64,000 bases of DNA, taken from Pseudomonas sp. Tri1. Lineage in GTDB: Bacteria > Pseudomonadota > Gammaproteobacteria > Pseudomonadales > Pseudomonadaceae. How positions within the stretch are numbered: position 1 is the first letter of the stretch; every line of letters starts with the position of its first letter. The stretch spans positions 2,340,001 to 2,404,000 of the forward strand of contig NZ_CP072913.1 of NCBI RefSeq assembly GCF_017968885.1, given 5' to 3'. Shown piece after piece: positions 49,795 to 58,605 of this stretch. Made by a program: the position numbers and the translations under genes. The notes below the pieces were generated by a model, which was not told the DNA's origin, did no database searches, and saw only the letters and a list, made by a program, of their open reading frames with translations.

Positions 49795-50658
49795 TCAGCC
49801 CAGCGGATCCCAGCGCTGGGACCAGTCGCTGCCGGTCTTGATGATTTCGCGCAGCACTTCGAACGCCTGCTGCAGCGCCGCTGAATCGCGGTCTCGGGAA
49901 TAGACCAGGTAGGTCGGGTAATTGAACTCCGGAGCCTTGGGCACTCGCTCCAGAATGCCGCTGTCCAGGTAACTCTGCACGACACGAGTGCGGAAGTAGC
50001 CGCTGCCGCCGTTCTCCAGGATGTACTGCAAGGCCAGGGGACCGAGGTTGAAGGTCACGGCGGCCTTGGCCTTTTCCGGTAGCGCGGTGTCGTGCTGGCG
50101 CCGGAAGTCGGCGCTCCAGTCGATGTACACGTAGGGTTCGGGACGGGTGGCCAGGCGCACCAGGATGAGCTTTTCTTCCAACAGCTGTTCTACTTGCAGG
50201 CGCGGCCAATATTCGGGCTGGTACACCACCGCCGCATCCAGCAGGCCCAGTTCCAGCTGTTGCAGCAGCTTTTCACCGTCGCGGATGTCCATGCGCAGGG
50301 CATGGCCGGGGATCTTCTGGCGCAGCTCGCCGGCCCAGGCGAGCATCAAGGGGTTGCACAGGCTGACCTCGCCACCGAGGTGCAAAACATTGCGGTAACC
50401 CTCGGGTAACGGCAGGTCTCGGCGGGCCGCTTCCCAGGTTTGCACAAGTTGATTGGCGTAGATCACAAAGGCTTCGCCATCGGCGGTCAACCGCGCACCG
50501 GCGCGGTTGCGCACGAACAGCGCGCAGCCGAGCTGGCTTTCAAGCTTCTGCACCCGCGCGGTAATCGCTGTCTGGGTGACGTGCAGCTTGTCGGCCGCGG
50601 CGGCGAGGCTGCCGTGGCGGACGATTTCCAGGAAGGTGCGAGCGAGGTCGATATCCAT
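49795..50658 (-). CDS. LysR-type regulator downstream of hoxX-like gene
   Basis: 287 residues with N-terminal HTH (DLARTFLEIVRHGSLAAAADKLHVTQTAITARVQKLESQLGCALF) and effector domain. It lies 63 bp downstream of the hoxX-like gene on the same strand, so the two may be co-transcribed and it may act elsewhere. Ligand unknown. Confidence 0.88.
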   Translation of the reverse strand: MDIDLARTFLEIVRHGSLAAAADKLHVTQTAITARVQKLESQLGCALFVRNRAGARLTADGEAFVIYANQLVQTWEAARRDLPLPEGYRNVLHLGGEVSLCNPLMLAWAGELRQKIPGHALRMDIRDGEKLLQQLELGLLDAAVVYQPEYWPRLQVEQLLEEKLILVRLATRPEPYVYIDWSADFRRQHDTALPEKAKAAVTFNLGPLALQYILENGGSGYFRTRVVQSYLDSGILERVPKAPEFNYPTYLVYSRDRDSAALQQAFEVLREIIKTGSDWSQRWDPLG

Positions 50659-50721
50659 GGTCAGGCCGATGCGGGGGAAGCGGGCATTGTAAGAGCTGCC
50701 ACGCCTCCCCGATACCGGGAA

Positions 50722-52440
50722 TCATGGAATGGCTTGCGCCTCAGTCACTCGCGCCCAAGGGGCGATCAGGCGCTCGGGTGTGCGGCAGGCCTTGTGCTTG
50801 AGCACGAAACTGCGGCACTTCTGGGCGAAGCCATGGCGATTGTCCACCATATCGCGGCGCATCTGCGCCAGTTCGCCGTCGCGACACGCCTGGATCGCCG
50901 GCAGGCTGCGTTCGGCCTTGCGAACCCGAAGGGCTTCATAGGCTGGATCGAGCAGCGCGCTGTTGGCCCGTTGCAACAGCCATAGGCCGAACTCGTCAGG
51001 ACAACGTGGCCCGATCTCCTGGACCATGCCGTAGCGCAACGCCTGCAGGGCGCTGATGGGCAGGCAGTCTTGGGTGAGTTTCCACGCCTGGTCCGGGCCG
51101 ACCGCCCGGGGCAGGCTGTAGGTCCAGTACTCGGAGCCATACAGGCCCATGGTTGCGTAATGGGGGTTGAGCACGATGTCACTGCGCGCCAGCACGATAT
51201 CGGCCGCCAGGGCCAGCATGACCCCGCCAGCCCCGGCGTTGCCCGTCAGGCCACTGACCACTAGTTGCCGGGCGCTGAACAACTCAAGACAGACGTCATC
51301 GATGGCTTGGATGTTGGCCCAGGCTTCCAGGCCGGGATCGGCGGCGGCCTGGATCACGTTCAGGTGCACGCCGTTGGAAAAGCTGCCGCGTCCACCACGG
51401 ATCAACAGCACCTGGGTATCCCGGGACTTGGCCCAGCGCAGCGCCTGCACCAGACGCTGGCATTGCTCGGTGCTCATCGCGCCGTTATAGAATTCGAACG
51501 TCAGTTCCCCCACATGGCCGCATTCGCGGTAGCGAATGGGCTGATAGGCCTCATCGCTGAACGGATGCCGGCCCAGGGAGCTGTCGAGCACCGGCACTCC
51601 GTTGAGTCGCTGTGAGAGCACATGGCGTGCCGGTTGCTTGAAGGTCTGTTCGCCGGATTGCGGCTTGTGGCGCAGGGCGCCGATCCACAGGCTTGCATCA
51701 CCGGTCGCGACTAACACCGCATCGTCACGCACGGCCAGCAATTCGCCGGGCAGGCCGCGGCGTACATCTGGATGGGCGTCGTACAGGTAAAACTGGCCAC
51801 CGGCCAGGCTTGCGAGCACACCGGGCTGGCCGTCGGCGGCGTCGATGCAGCGCTTGATGAAACTCGTGCTGTCGTGCCAGCTGAAGGTGCGATCGTCCTG
51901 GGTCATGTTCGGTTGCAGGCGCCCGATCACCTCATGACGGCTGTAATCCAGCGGCACCGGGACGAAGCCGGCATGGAATTTTTCCACCACTTCGCGAATG
52001 CAGCGGATGGCCGCGTCGCTGACCGGGCCGTTATACAGCTCCGATTTGCGCAGGCCTTCGGGCAGGTTGAACTCGCAGGTGGCCCACACGGGGCCGGCGT
52101 CCATTTCCTCCACCGCCTGCAACGCCGTGACGCCCCAGCGCTCGGGTTGTCGAGTGATGGCCCAGTCCAGGGCACTGGCCCCGCGATCGCCGACGATCCC
52201 CGGATGGATGATCACCACCGGACGCCGAGGATTGCGCCACAGTTGCTCAGGCACGCGGTCCTTGAGAAATGGGCAGATCACCAGGTCGGCGCTGCTCTCT
52301 TCGATTTGCCGGCAGACCGTGGCTGGGTCGGTGAACAACACCACGCTGGGGCGATAACCGGCCTCGCGCAGGTCCAGCCAGGCGCGTTGGGTCAGGCCAT
52401 TGAACGCGGTCGATAGCAGAATGATCTTCAGTGCGGGCAT
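50722..52440 (-). CDS. HoxX-like formyltransferase/enoyl-CoA hydratase fusion
   Basis: 572 residues. The N-terminal half is a formyl-THF transferase/hydrolase-like domain with HPGIVGDRGASALDWAI (H79) and MDAGPVWA (D114); the residue two before H79 is Ile where formyl-THF enzymes commonly have Asn. The C-terminal half is crotonase-fold (VLLIRGGRGSFSNGVHLNVI, SGLTGNAGAGGVMLALAADIVL). This architecture is that of HoxX, proposed to make CO from formyl-THF by a formyl-CoA route for hydrogenase maturation. No hydrogenase or hyp gene is in the window, so role here is open. Confidence 0.85.
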   Translation of the reverse strand: MPALKIILLSTAFNGLTQRAWLDLREAGYRPSVVLFTDPATVCRQIEESSADLVICPFLKDRVPEQLWRNPRRPVVIIHPGIVGDRGASALDWAITRQPERWGVTALQAVEEMDAGPVWATCEFNLPEGLRKSELYNGPVSDAAIRCIREVVEKFHAGFVPVPLDYSRHEVIGRLQPNMTQDDRTFSWHDSTSFIKRCIDAADGQPGVLASLAGGQFYLYDAHPDVRRGLPGELLAVRDDAVLVATGDASLWIGALRHKPQSGEQTFKQPARHVLSQRLNGVPVLDSSLGRHPFSDEAYQPIRYRECGHVGELTFEFYNGAMSTEQCQRLVQALRWAKSRDTQVLLIRGGRGSFSNGVHLNVIQAAADPGLEAWANIQAIDDVCLELFSARQLVVSGLTGNAGAGGVMLALAADIVLARSDIVLNPHYATMGLYGSEYWTYSLPRAVGPDQAWKLTQDCLPISALQALRYGMVQEIGPRCPDEFGLWLLQRANSALLDPAYEALRVRKAERSLPAIQACRDGELAQMRRDMVDNRHGFAQKCRSFVLKHKACRTPERLIAPWARVTEAQAIP

Positions 52441-52593
52441 GAAAGTCTCTTCCTTGAGATGAGCGGGCGCAGGCTCCCGATGAGCCGTCCCTGGCTTTGA
52501 TGGAGGCGCTAAGTTAGCGGTTGTGGGGCAAGCGGCTACTGACGAGGGTCAAGGTTGTGTGTGCAGGGCGAAATCCCTGGAGGGCAGAAACAT

Positions 52594-52618
52594 GAATCCC
52601 GCCACGGGGGCGGGATTC
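52594..52618. terminator. Hairpin between SCP2 and hoxX-like genes
   Basis: Perfect 10-bp arms (GAATCCCGCC / GGCGGGATTC) with 5-nt loop, 41 bp past the SCP2 gene stop on the minus strand; followed on that strand by ATGTTTCTG. Plausible terminator. Confidence 0.65.
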
Positions 52619-52658
52619 GTTTGCAGCCAGAAGGCTGGCGAAGAGCGCGAGCGCTGTC

Positions 52659-52973
52659 TCAGCCAGGGAACAGCTCGGACAGTTTCATGGCCAGCATCAT
52701 GTCACCTTCGGCGCGCAGCTTGCCGCCCATGAACGCTTGCATGCCGTCGGTGCTGCCGTCGACGATGCCTTGCAGGGTCTCGCCGTCCATCACCAGGGTC
52801 ACCTGTGCGTCCGGGTTTTCACCTTCCAGCAGTTCGCAGGTCTTGTCCTTGACGATCAGCGAGAAGTTCTTGGTATCGTCGATGCGGAAACCGAATACCA
52901 GGTCCAGGCCGGCAGCGGCGTCTGGGTTGAACTTGGCTTTCATGGCTTGTACGGCGTCGGCTACGGAGGTCAT
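52659..52973 (-). CDS. SCP2 sterol-binding domain protein
   Basis: 104 residues, a stand-alone SCP2 fold (IVKDKTCELLEGENPDAQVTLVMDGETLQGIVDGSTDGMQAFMGGKLRAEGDMMLAMKLSELF). Binds lipid or acyl-CoA hydrophobic ligands; often next to fatty acid genes. AAGGAT precedes the ATG. It is 51 bp after the phosphatase gene and may be co-transcribed. Confidence 0.9.
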   Translation of the reverse strand: MTSVADAVQAMKAKFNPDAAAGLDLVFGFRIDDTKNFSLIVKDKTCELLEGENPDAQVTLVMDGETLQGIVDGSTDGMQAFMGGKLRAEGDMMLAMKLSELFPG

Positions 52974-53024
52974 GGTTTCGATCCTTATTTGGGTGATACA
53001 GCAAGGGTCTACAGTAATCCGGAC

Positions 53025-53735
53025 TCAGCGAAAGGTGATGAGGTCCGGGGCCTTCAGCAGTTGCAGGTGGGCATGACTGTTGAAGGAAGCCAGGGCCACC
53101 TCGCGGCCCCTGAATTTCAGGTGGTTGAGCGAGGTGTTGACGATTTGCCAGTTCAGTTCGAAGGCCTGTCGGGCCGGTATTCGGGTGATCAGGTGGAGCA
53201 GGGCGGTGATGGTGCCGCCGGAGGTGAACACGGCGATTTTCTGGGTGTTGTCGGCTTGTTCCAGGATGCGCTGCAGGCCGGCCTGGACCCGCTCGACAAA
53301 ACCCAGCCAGCTTTCCAGCCCGGGTGGGTCGTACTGGCCGCTGAGCCAGCGCTCGACGATCAGTGCGAAGATGCGTTGGAACTCGGCGCGGTTCTGCGCG
53401 GCGTTGCGCAGGATCTCCAGGGCTTCGGGTTCCTGGGGGAGCATGTCTGGCAGCAGGGCGCGGATCACCGCATCGGCATCGAACTCGTTGAACGCAGAGT
53501 CGATTTCCAGCCCGGGGACCGGCAGCCCGGCAGCGGACATCTGGCCTAGCGCGCCGGTGGCGGTATCCTGTTGGCGACGCAGGTCGCCCGAGAGGCAGCG
53601 ATCGAACACGACACCGAGCTCCGCCAGGTGGCTGCCGAGCACTTGCGCCTGGCGCACCCCATTGGGCGAAAGGACATCGTAGTCGTCCGCACCAAAGGAG
53701 GCCTGGCCATGTCGAATCAGATAGATGCTGCCCAC
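53025..53735 (-). CDS. Histidine phosphatase family protein
   Basis: 236 residues. RHGQASFG motif with the phospho-acceptor His near residue 9 (GSIYLIRHG), acid residue in the ALNEFDAD region, later His in FTSGGTITALL. GTG at 53735 is the probable start because the coding homology begins with GSIYLIRHG; an open extension to 53912 seems non-coding. Substrate unknown. Confidence 0.85.
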   Translation of the reverse strand: MGSIYLIRHGQASFGADDYDVLSPNGVRQAQVLGSHLAELGVVFDRCLSGDLRRQQDTATGALGQMSAAGLPVPGLEIDSAFNEFDADAVIRALLPDMLPQEPEALEILRNAAQNRAEFQRIFALIVERWLSGQYDPPGLESWLGFVERVQAGLQRILEQADNTQKIAVFTSGGTITALLHLITRIPARQAFELNWQIVNTSLNHLKFRGREVALASFNSHAHLQLLKAPDLITFR

Positions 53736-53999
53736 GTCCGCGTCATCCCGGTACGTTGAAGGTTTGGCGAGGTTATGAGGAAGGCGGTGAGCTGTCAATG
53801 AAAAAACATACGCTTGTTTGAAATGCCCGTTACAGCCTGTGGCGAGGGCGTTTGCCGCCGCCGAGTGTGCTGTGGGCATTGCAAGGCGCGCCAAGGTAAC
53901 CGCAGGTTTCATGGCTGGCCGCGAGGCAGGCGCATGGGTATGCTGGGAGCGTTAAGTGCCGGCGTTTGCGCGGCGTTTTTGAATTGACTAGGAGCCATT

Positions 54000-55031
54000 G
54001 TGGAGTTCTTCATCGAATACGCCAGTTTTCTGGCCAAGACCGTGACGCTGGTGATCGCCATTCTGGTGGTGCTGGCCAGTTTTGCTGCGCTGCGCAGCAA
54101 GGGGCGGCGCAAGGCGGCCGGCCAGTTGCAGGTGAGCAAACTCAACGATTTCTATAAAGGCCTGCGCGAGCGCCTGGAGCAGACACTGCTGGACAAGGAC
54201 CAGCTCAAGGCCCTGCGCAAGACAGAAGGCAAGGCTGAAAAGGCCGAGAAGAAGCAGAAGGGCAAGCCGGCGACCAAGCCGCGAGTGTTCGTGCTGGATT
54301 TCGACGGCGACATCAAGGCTTCGGCCACCGAAAGCCTGCGTCATGAAATCACTGCCCTGCTGACCCTGGCGACGCCGAAGGATGAAGTGGTGCTGCGCCT
54401 GGAAAGCGGCGGCGGTATGGTCCATAGCTACGGCCTGGCTTCGTCGCAACTGGCACGGATCCGCCAGGCCGGCGTGCCGTTGACTGTATGCATCGACAAG
54501 GTCGCGGCCAGCGGCGGCTACATGATGGCGTGCATTGGCGAGAAGATCATCAGCGCACCGTTCGCCATTCTTGGCTCCATCGGCGTCGTCGCACAGTTGC
54601 CCAACGTCAATCGCCTGCTGAAGAAGCACGACATCGATTTCGAAGTGCTGACGGCGGGTGAATACAAACGCACCTTGACGGTATTTGGCGAAAACACCGA
54701 GAAGGGCCGGGAGAAATTCCAGGAAGACCTGGATATCACCCATGAGTTGTTCAAGAACTTCGTCTCCAGTTACCGTCCGCAACTGGCCATCGATGAAGTG
54801 GCGACCGGTGAAGTCTGGCTAGGTGTCGCGGCACTGGGCAAGGGGCTGGTGGACGAACTGAAAACCAGCGACGAATACCTTGCCGAACGAGCCAAAGGCG
54901 CCGAGCTGTATCACCTGCACTACGCCGAACGCAAAAGCCTGCAGGAACGCATCGGCATGGCGGCCAGTGGTTCGGTGGACCGCGTCTTGCTGAGTTGGTG
55001 GAGCCGCCTGACCCAGCAGCGGTTCTGGTAA
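54000..55031 (+). CDS. sohB: Periplasmic protease SohB
   Basis: 343 residues, S49 peptidase. N-terminal membrane helix (FLAKTVTLVIAILVVLASFAALR), charged linker, and protease domain with nucleophile S171 (KVAASGGYMMACIG) and general base K223 (TAGEYKRTLT). GTG start at 54000 is preceded by AGGAG. It degrades membrane/periplasmic protein fragments. Divergent from the phosphatase gene across about 265 bp. Confidence 0.93.
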   Translation: MEFFIEYASFLAKTVTLVIAILVVLASFAALRSKGRRKAAGQLQVSKLNDFYKGLRERLEQTLLDKDQLKALRKTEGKAEKAEKKQKGKPATKPRVFVLDFDGDIKASATESLRHEITALLTLATPKDEVVLRLESGGGMVHSYGLASSQLARIRQAGVPLTVCIDKVAASGGYMMACIGEKIISAPFAILGSIGVVAQLPNVNRLLKKHDIDFEVLTAGEYKRTLTVFGENTEKGREKFQEDLDITHELFKNFVSSYRPQLAIDEVATGEVWLGVAALGKGLVDELKTSDEYLAERAKGAELYHLHYAERKSLQERIGMAASGSVDRVLLSWWSRLTQQRFW

Positions 55032-55044
55032 CGGCTAATCCCTC

Positions 55045-55072
55045 TGTGGGAGCGAGCCTGCTCCCACAAGGG
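55045..55072. repeat. Compact REP palindrome after sohB
   Basis: TGTGGGAGCGAGCC and TGCTCCCACA form a single imperfect hairpin 14 bp after the sohB stop. Confidence 0.65.
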
Positions 55073-55125
55073 AATTGGACATGTACATGGATTTTGTGAC
55101 CACCGGAGATCCCCTGTGGGAGATT

Positions 55126-56088
55126 CTATGTTGCAGGGGAACCCTGCAACCGTGAATTTGGTTGGTATTCGCTCTGATTTTTCATCAGGGCGAATGCTAC
55201 CCGACACAACTTGCGGGCAAGGATAACCAAGGCCTGAGTTCTGGCCAGGCCTCGTGCCAAGAAGGCCTCATAGTAAGGTTTCCAGGCAGGAGACCGACAG
55301 GCCGCCATCGCGGCGTTGTGCGCCAGGCGTCGTAGCTCCCCGTCCCCTTTTTTGCTCAAGTGACGAGGACTGTGCTTCTTCCCTGAGTCTTTTGGACGCA
55401 AATCCATCCCCAAGAAAGCAATGAATGCATCGCCACTGACAAAGTGACCGCGCATGAATGCGGTCGCCAAGCCAATGGCCGTCAGTTCACCAATCCCTTC
55501 AATGGCTTTGCAGCGGTTGATGTTTTCAGTGATCCCTACCGCTTGGCTGGCCTCACGCATTAGCTTCTGAATGGCCTGATCGGACTCTTTGAAGACCTCC
55601 AACTGCCGGGCCAAGATGTCCTTTAGGCACGGTTCGTTCGAAAAACTCAGCACGATACTGACACGGGCCTTGATGAGTGCCGCACGTTTTCTAAGCAGGT
55701 TTTTTAACACTTTGTAGGCTTCTGGAGGTGGGCTCCAGATACGCAGCCTTGCTTGCTCGTTCGTTAGATAACGAGCCAGCAAACGCGCATCACAAGGATC
55801 AGTTTTAGCCCGCAGCCCAATACTTTCACGGTAATGGGCCACCCGATAAGGATCCACAACGTAAACATGAAACCCCATTCCATGGGCCAGCTCAGCTGTG
55901 TCCAGGTGATAAAAACTGGTGGCTTCCAGCGCAATCGAGCTTTGGGCTGGTAGCGTTTTGAGCCACCGGCCAAGAGCTTCGCGATTGTTGGCGATGGCTT
56001 GAGTGATTTTCAGGTCTTCGCGGTAAACGACGATTTCGGCCTTCGCTACATCGATACCAATAACCGTTGGTGAGTTAAGGATTGTCAT
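55126..56088 (-). CDS. IS110-family transposase (DEDD recombinase)
   Basis: 320 residues. RuvC-like N-terminal domain with D13 (IGIDVAK), E55 (ALEATSFY) and D97/D100 (KTDPCDARLLA); C-terminal Tnp domain with the catalytic serine region (IPGIGELTAIGLATAF-like: AIEGIGELTAIGLATAFM) and HSPRHLSKKGDGELRRLAHNAAMAA. GAGGATTCGTC precedes the ATG. Intact and full length, so the element may be active. Works as an RNA-guided recombinase in characterised relatives. Confidence 0.93.
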   Translation of the reverse strand: MTILNSPTVIGIDVAKAEIVVYREDLKITQAIANNREALGRWLKTLPAQSSIALEATSFYHLDTAELAHGMGFHVYVVDPYRVAHYRESIGLRAKTDPCDARLLARYLTNEQARLRIWSPPPEAYKVLKNLLRKRAALIKARVSIVLSFSNEPCLKDILARQLEVFKESDQAIQKLMREASQAVGITENINRCKAIEGIGELTAIGLATAFMRGHFVSGDAFIAFLGMDLRPKDSGKKHSPRHLSKKGDGELRRLAHNAAMAACRSPAWKPYYEAFLARGLARTQALVILARKLCRVAFALMKNQSEYQPNSRLQGSPAT

Positions 56089-56099
56089 GACGAATCCTC

Positions 56100-56280
56100 G
56101 GAGCTAGGGTTTAGGTGCTTGTCGGGGTCTACCTTTGCGCTGGCTTGCCTCTATCGTCGGTTTTACCGATGAATTCCTTATCGGCGCTTTAGGTAGAAAG
56201 GGCGGAACGAGAAGTCTCCCACGGTCCGTACTGGCTAGAGTCGGAATCGAGCTTTTAGTCCCGCCCACCCCTTCAAGTCT
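56100..56280 (-). ncRNA. Candidate IS110 bridge RNA
   Basis: Read on the minus strand, a 9-bp stem (GGGCGGGAC at 56266-56258 with GTTCCGCCC at 56208-56200, one G-U) encloses an internal loop. The 5' side has AAGCTCG (56254-56248), identical to the left target half; the 3' side has GTGGGAG (56222-56216), complementary to the right half CTCCCAC. A TCCG/CGGA inner stem closes it. After a CCGAT/ATCGG hairpin, ATAGA (within 56155-56149) and ACAAG (56122-56118) match the donor ends (ATAGAAT-CT-TGTAT junction). Order and polarity fit target loop then donor loop. Boundaries are approximate; no expression evidence. Confidence 0.65.
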
Positions 56281-56414
56281 AAACATACAAGCGAGCTTGC
56301 TCGCGATGACGGCGCCACATCCACATTGATGCCAGCTGCCCCCATCGCGAGCAAGCTCGCTCCCACATTGGTTTCGAAGTGGTTGCGGGATTTCGACATA
56401 ATTCATGCCCCAAT

Positions 56415-56455
56415 AAAAAAGCCCTGAACCGGAACACCCGGATCAGGGCTTTTTT
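56415..56455. terminator. Bidirectional intrinsic terminator
   Basis: A-rich arm AAAAAAGCCCTGA (56415-56427) pairs with TCAGGGCTTTTTT (56443-56455) around a CCGG-containing loop. It ends the cysI-DUF934 operon on the minus strand. Confidence 0.92.
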
Positions 56456-56468
56456 CATGTCTCAGGTG

Positions 56469-56963
56469 TCAGCGACGACGAAACAGCGGCAGCGGCTCGT
56501 CGGTGGCAGCCTGGTAAGTCACCGAAAAGTCCTTGAGGCTTTCGAGGGCTTCATAGGGGTCTTTGTCGGCCCGCAAGGCAAAGGCGTCGAAACCACAGCG
56601 GCGCATGTAGAACAGCTGGTCGCGCAGCACATCGCCAATTGCCCGCAATTCACCCTTGAAACCGTAGCGATCACGCAACAGGCGAGCGTTGGAATAGCTG
56701 CGCCCGTCGGTAAAGGCCGGGAAGTTCAGGGCTATGACCTGCAACTGGTTGGCGTCATCACCAATCTCTTCCGCTTCTTCGTCGGCGTCCAGCCACACAC
56801 CCAGGCCACCGTCGCGGGCCTTGAGCGCGTGAGCATGGTCGCGCCACAAGGCCAGGGGCACGATCAGGTCGTCGCAGTTGGAGATGCCATCGAAGGTCGC
56901 GTCCTTGGGCAACAGGTGCCAGGTTTCGTCGATGACCTCGTTGTTCTTAATGATTCGCTGCAT
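56469..56963 (-). CDS. DUF934 protein, sulfite reductase accessory
   Basis: 164 residues (MQRIIKNNEVIDETWHLLP, LIVPLALWRDHAHALKARDGGLGVWL, FPAFTDGRSYSNARLLRDRYGFKGELRAIGDVLRDQLFYMRRCGFDAF). DUF934 members follow cysI in proteobacteria and seem linked to assimilatory sulfite reduction. Its start lies inside the cysI end (17-nt overlap), so translation is coupled. AAGGAA precedes the ATG at 56963. Confidence 0.9.
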   Translation of the reverse strand: MQRIIKNNEVIDETWHLLPKDATFDGISNCDDLIVPLALWRDHAHALKARDGGLGVWLDADEEAEEIGDDANQLQVIALNFPAFTDGRSYSNARLLRDRYGFKGELRAIGDVLRDQLFYMRRCGFDAFALRADKDPYEALESLKDFSVTYQAATDEPLPLFRRR

Positions 56964-58605
56964 AGACGCGTTCCTTGAAGAGGTCGATGCCAATACGTTG
57001 ATAAGTGTCGATGAAGCGCTCGTCTTCGGTACGTTGTTCGATGTACACGTCGATCAGCTTCTCGATCACGTCAGGCATGTCGTCCTGGGCAAAGGACGGG
57101 CCGAGGATCTTGCCCAGGCTGGCGTCACGGCTACCGCTGCCGCCCAGGGAGACCTGGTAGAACTCTTCGCCTTTCTTGTCCACGCCCAGGATGCCGATGT
57201 GGCCAACGTGGTGGTGACCACAGGCGTTCATGCAACCGGAAATGTTCAGGTCCAGCTCGCCGATGTCGAACAAGTAGTCCAGGTCGTCGAAACGACGCTG
57301 GATCGATTCGGCGATAGGGATCGACTTGGCGTTGGCCAGGGAGCAGAAATCGCCGCCTGGGCAGCAGATCATGTCGGTCAACAGGCCGATGTTCGGGGTG
57401 GCGAAACCTTGTTCGCGCAATTCGCCCCACAAGGTGAACAACTGGCTCTGTTCAACGTCCGCCAGGATGATGTTCTGTTCGTGGGAAGTGCGCAGCTGAC
57501 CGAAACTGTAGCGCTCGGCCAAGTCGGCCACGGCATCCAGTTGCTTGTCGGTGATGTCGCCCGGGGCGACGCCGGTCGGCTTCAGGGACAGGGTCACTGC
57601 GACATAGCCTGGCTTCTTGTGGGCCAGGGTATTGCGGGTGCGCCAGCGGGCGAAGCCTGGATGCTCTTTGTCGAGCGCCGCCAGTTCGGCGTCCTGATTG
57701 CTCAGGGCCTTGTAGGCAGGGTCGACGAAGTGCTTGGCCACACGATGGACTTCGGCTTCGGTCAGGGTGGTCTGGCCGCCGCGCAGGTGAGCCATTTCGG
57801 CCTCGACCTTCTCGGCGAACACTTCAGGTGTAAGGGCCTTGACCAGGATCTTGATCCGCGCCTTGTACTTGTTGTCACGACGGCCATAGCGGTTGTACAC
57901 CCGCAGGATGGCGTCGAGGTAACTCAGCAGGTCCTGCCAGGGCAAGAACTCATTGATGAACGCGCCGACCACCGGCGTACGGCCGAGGCCGCCACCCACC
58001 AGCACACGGAAGCCCAGCTCGCCGGCGGCGTTGTAGACCGTCTCCAGGCCGATGTCATGGACTTCGATGGCAGCACGGTCCGAGGTCGAGCCATTGATGG
58101 CGATCTTGAACTTGCGCGGCAGGTAGGCGAATTCCGGGTGGAAAGTGGTCCACTGGCGGACGATCTCGCACCATGGTCGTGGGTCGATCAGCTCATCGGC
58201 CGCGACCCCGGCAAATTGATCGGTGGTGACGTTGCGCAGGCAGTTGCCGCTGGTCTGGATCGCGTGCATCTGCACGGTGGCCAGTTCAGCCAGGATCTCA
58301 GGCACATCTTCCAGGGCCGGCCAGTTGTACTGGACGTTCTGCCGGGTACTGATGTGGGCATAGCCCTTGTCATAGTCGCGGGCAATCTGGGCCAGCTTGC
58401 GCACCTGGCGCGAAGTCAGTTGGCCATAAGGCACGGCCACGCGCAGCATCGGGGCGAAGCGCTGGATATACAGGCCATTCTGCAAGCGCAGAGGGCGGAA
58501 TTCTTCTTCGCTCAGCTCGCCTGCCAGATAGCGTCGGGTCTGATCACGGAACTGCTTTACGCGGTCCTCGATGATCCGCTGATCGTACTCGTCATATACG
58601 TACAT
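56947..58605 (-). CDS. cysI: Assimilatory sulfite reductase hemoprotein
   Basis: 552 residues, siroheme- and Fe4S4-containing nitrite/sulfite reductase. Cluster cysteines C415, C421, C458, C462 (CCPGGDFC, SGCMNACGHH: C-x5-C-x36-C-x3-C). HISTRQNVQYNW and GGGLGRTPVVGAF are also conserved. Context with DUF934 favours sulfite over nitrite. Start at ATG 58605 (MYVYDEYDQRI). It reduces sulfite to sulfide in cysteine synthesis, electrons likely from ferredoxin/flavodoxin since no cysJ is adjacent. Confidence 0.92.
   Translation of the reverse strand: MYVYDEYDQRIIEDRVKQFRDQTRRYLAGELSEEEFRPLRLQNGLYIQRFAPMLRVAVPYGQLTSRQVRKLAQIARDYDKGYAHISTRQNVQYNWPALEDVPEILAELATVQMHAIQTSGNCLRNVTTDQFAGVAADELIDPRPWCEIVRQWTTFHPEFAYLPRKFKIAINGSTSDRAAIEVHDIGLETVYNAAGELGFRVLVGGGLGRTPVVGAFINEFLPWQDLLSYLDAILRVYNRYGRRDNKYKARIKILVKALTPEVFAEKVEAEMAHLRGGQTTLTEAEVHRVAKHFVDPAYKALSNQDAELAALDKEHPGFARWRTRNTLAHKKPGYVAVTLSLKPTGVAPGDITDKQLDAVADLAERYSFGQLRTSHEQNIILADVEQSQLFTLWGELREQGFATPNIGLLTDMICCPGGDFCSLANAKSIPIAESIQRRFDDLDYLFDIGELDLNISGCMNACGHHHVGHIGILGVDKKGEEFYQVSLGGSGSRDASLGKILGPSFAQDDMPDVIEKLIDVYIEQRTEDERFIDTYQRIGIDLFKERVYAANH

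Larger units (their letters stand above)
55121..56291 (-). mobile_element. IS110-family insertion sequence in a REP target
   Basis: About 1169 bp. AG (CT on the transposase strand) flanks both ends, at 55121-55122 and 56290-56291, with no longer target duplication or terminal inverted repeats visible. The transposase gene ends 3 bp from the right end (minus sense) and about 200 bp of non-coding DNA lies upstream of it, as in IS110-group elements whose left end encodes a bridge RNA. The insertion orientation is set by the REP palindrome arm. Confidence 0.9.
55113..56367. repeat. REPIN split by the IS110 element
   Basis: The first eight bases of a left REP (TGTGGGAG at 55115-55122) continue as CGAGCTTGCTCGCGAT at 56292-56307; removing 1169 bp restores a normal REPIN with right arm ending CTCGCTCCCACA (56356-56367). 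So the IS went into an existing repeat. Confidence 0.9.

Noticed and set aside
53736..53912. N-terminal extension of the histidine phosphatase
   Set aside because: The family N-terminus is GSIYLIRHG, directly at GTG 53735; the upstream sequence is unlike a signal peptide.
56947..58605. Naming the hemoprotein as an assimilatory nitrite reductase
   Set aside because: Motifs cannot separate the two, but coupling to DUF934 and absence of nirD or nitrate genes favour sulfite reduction.
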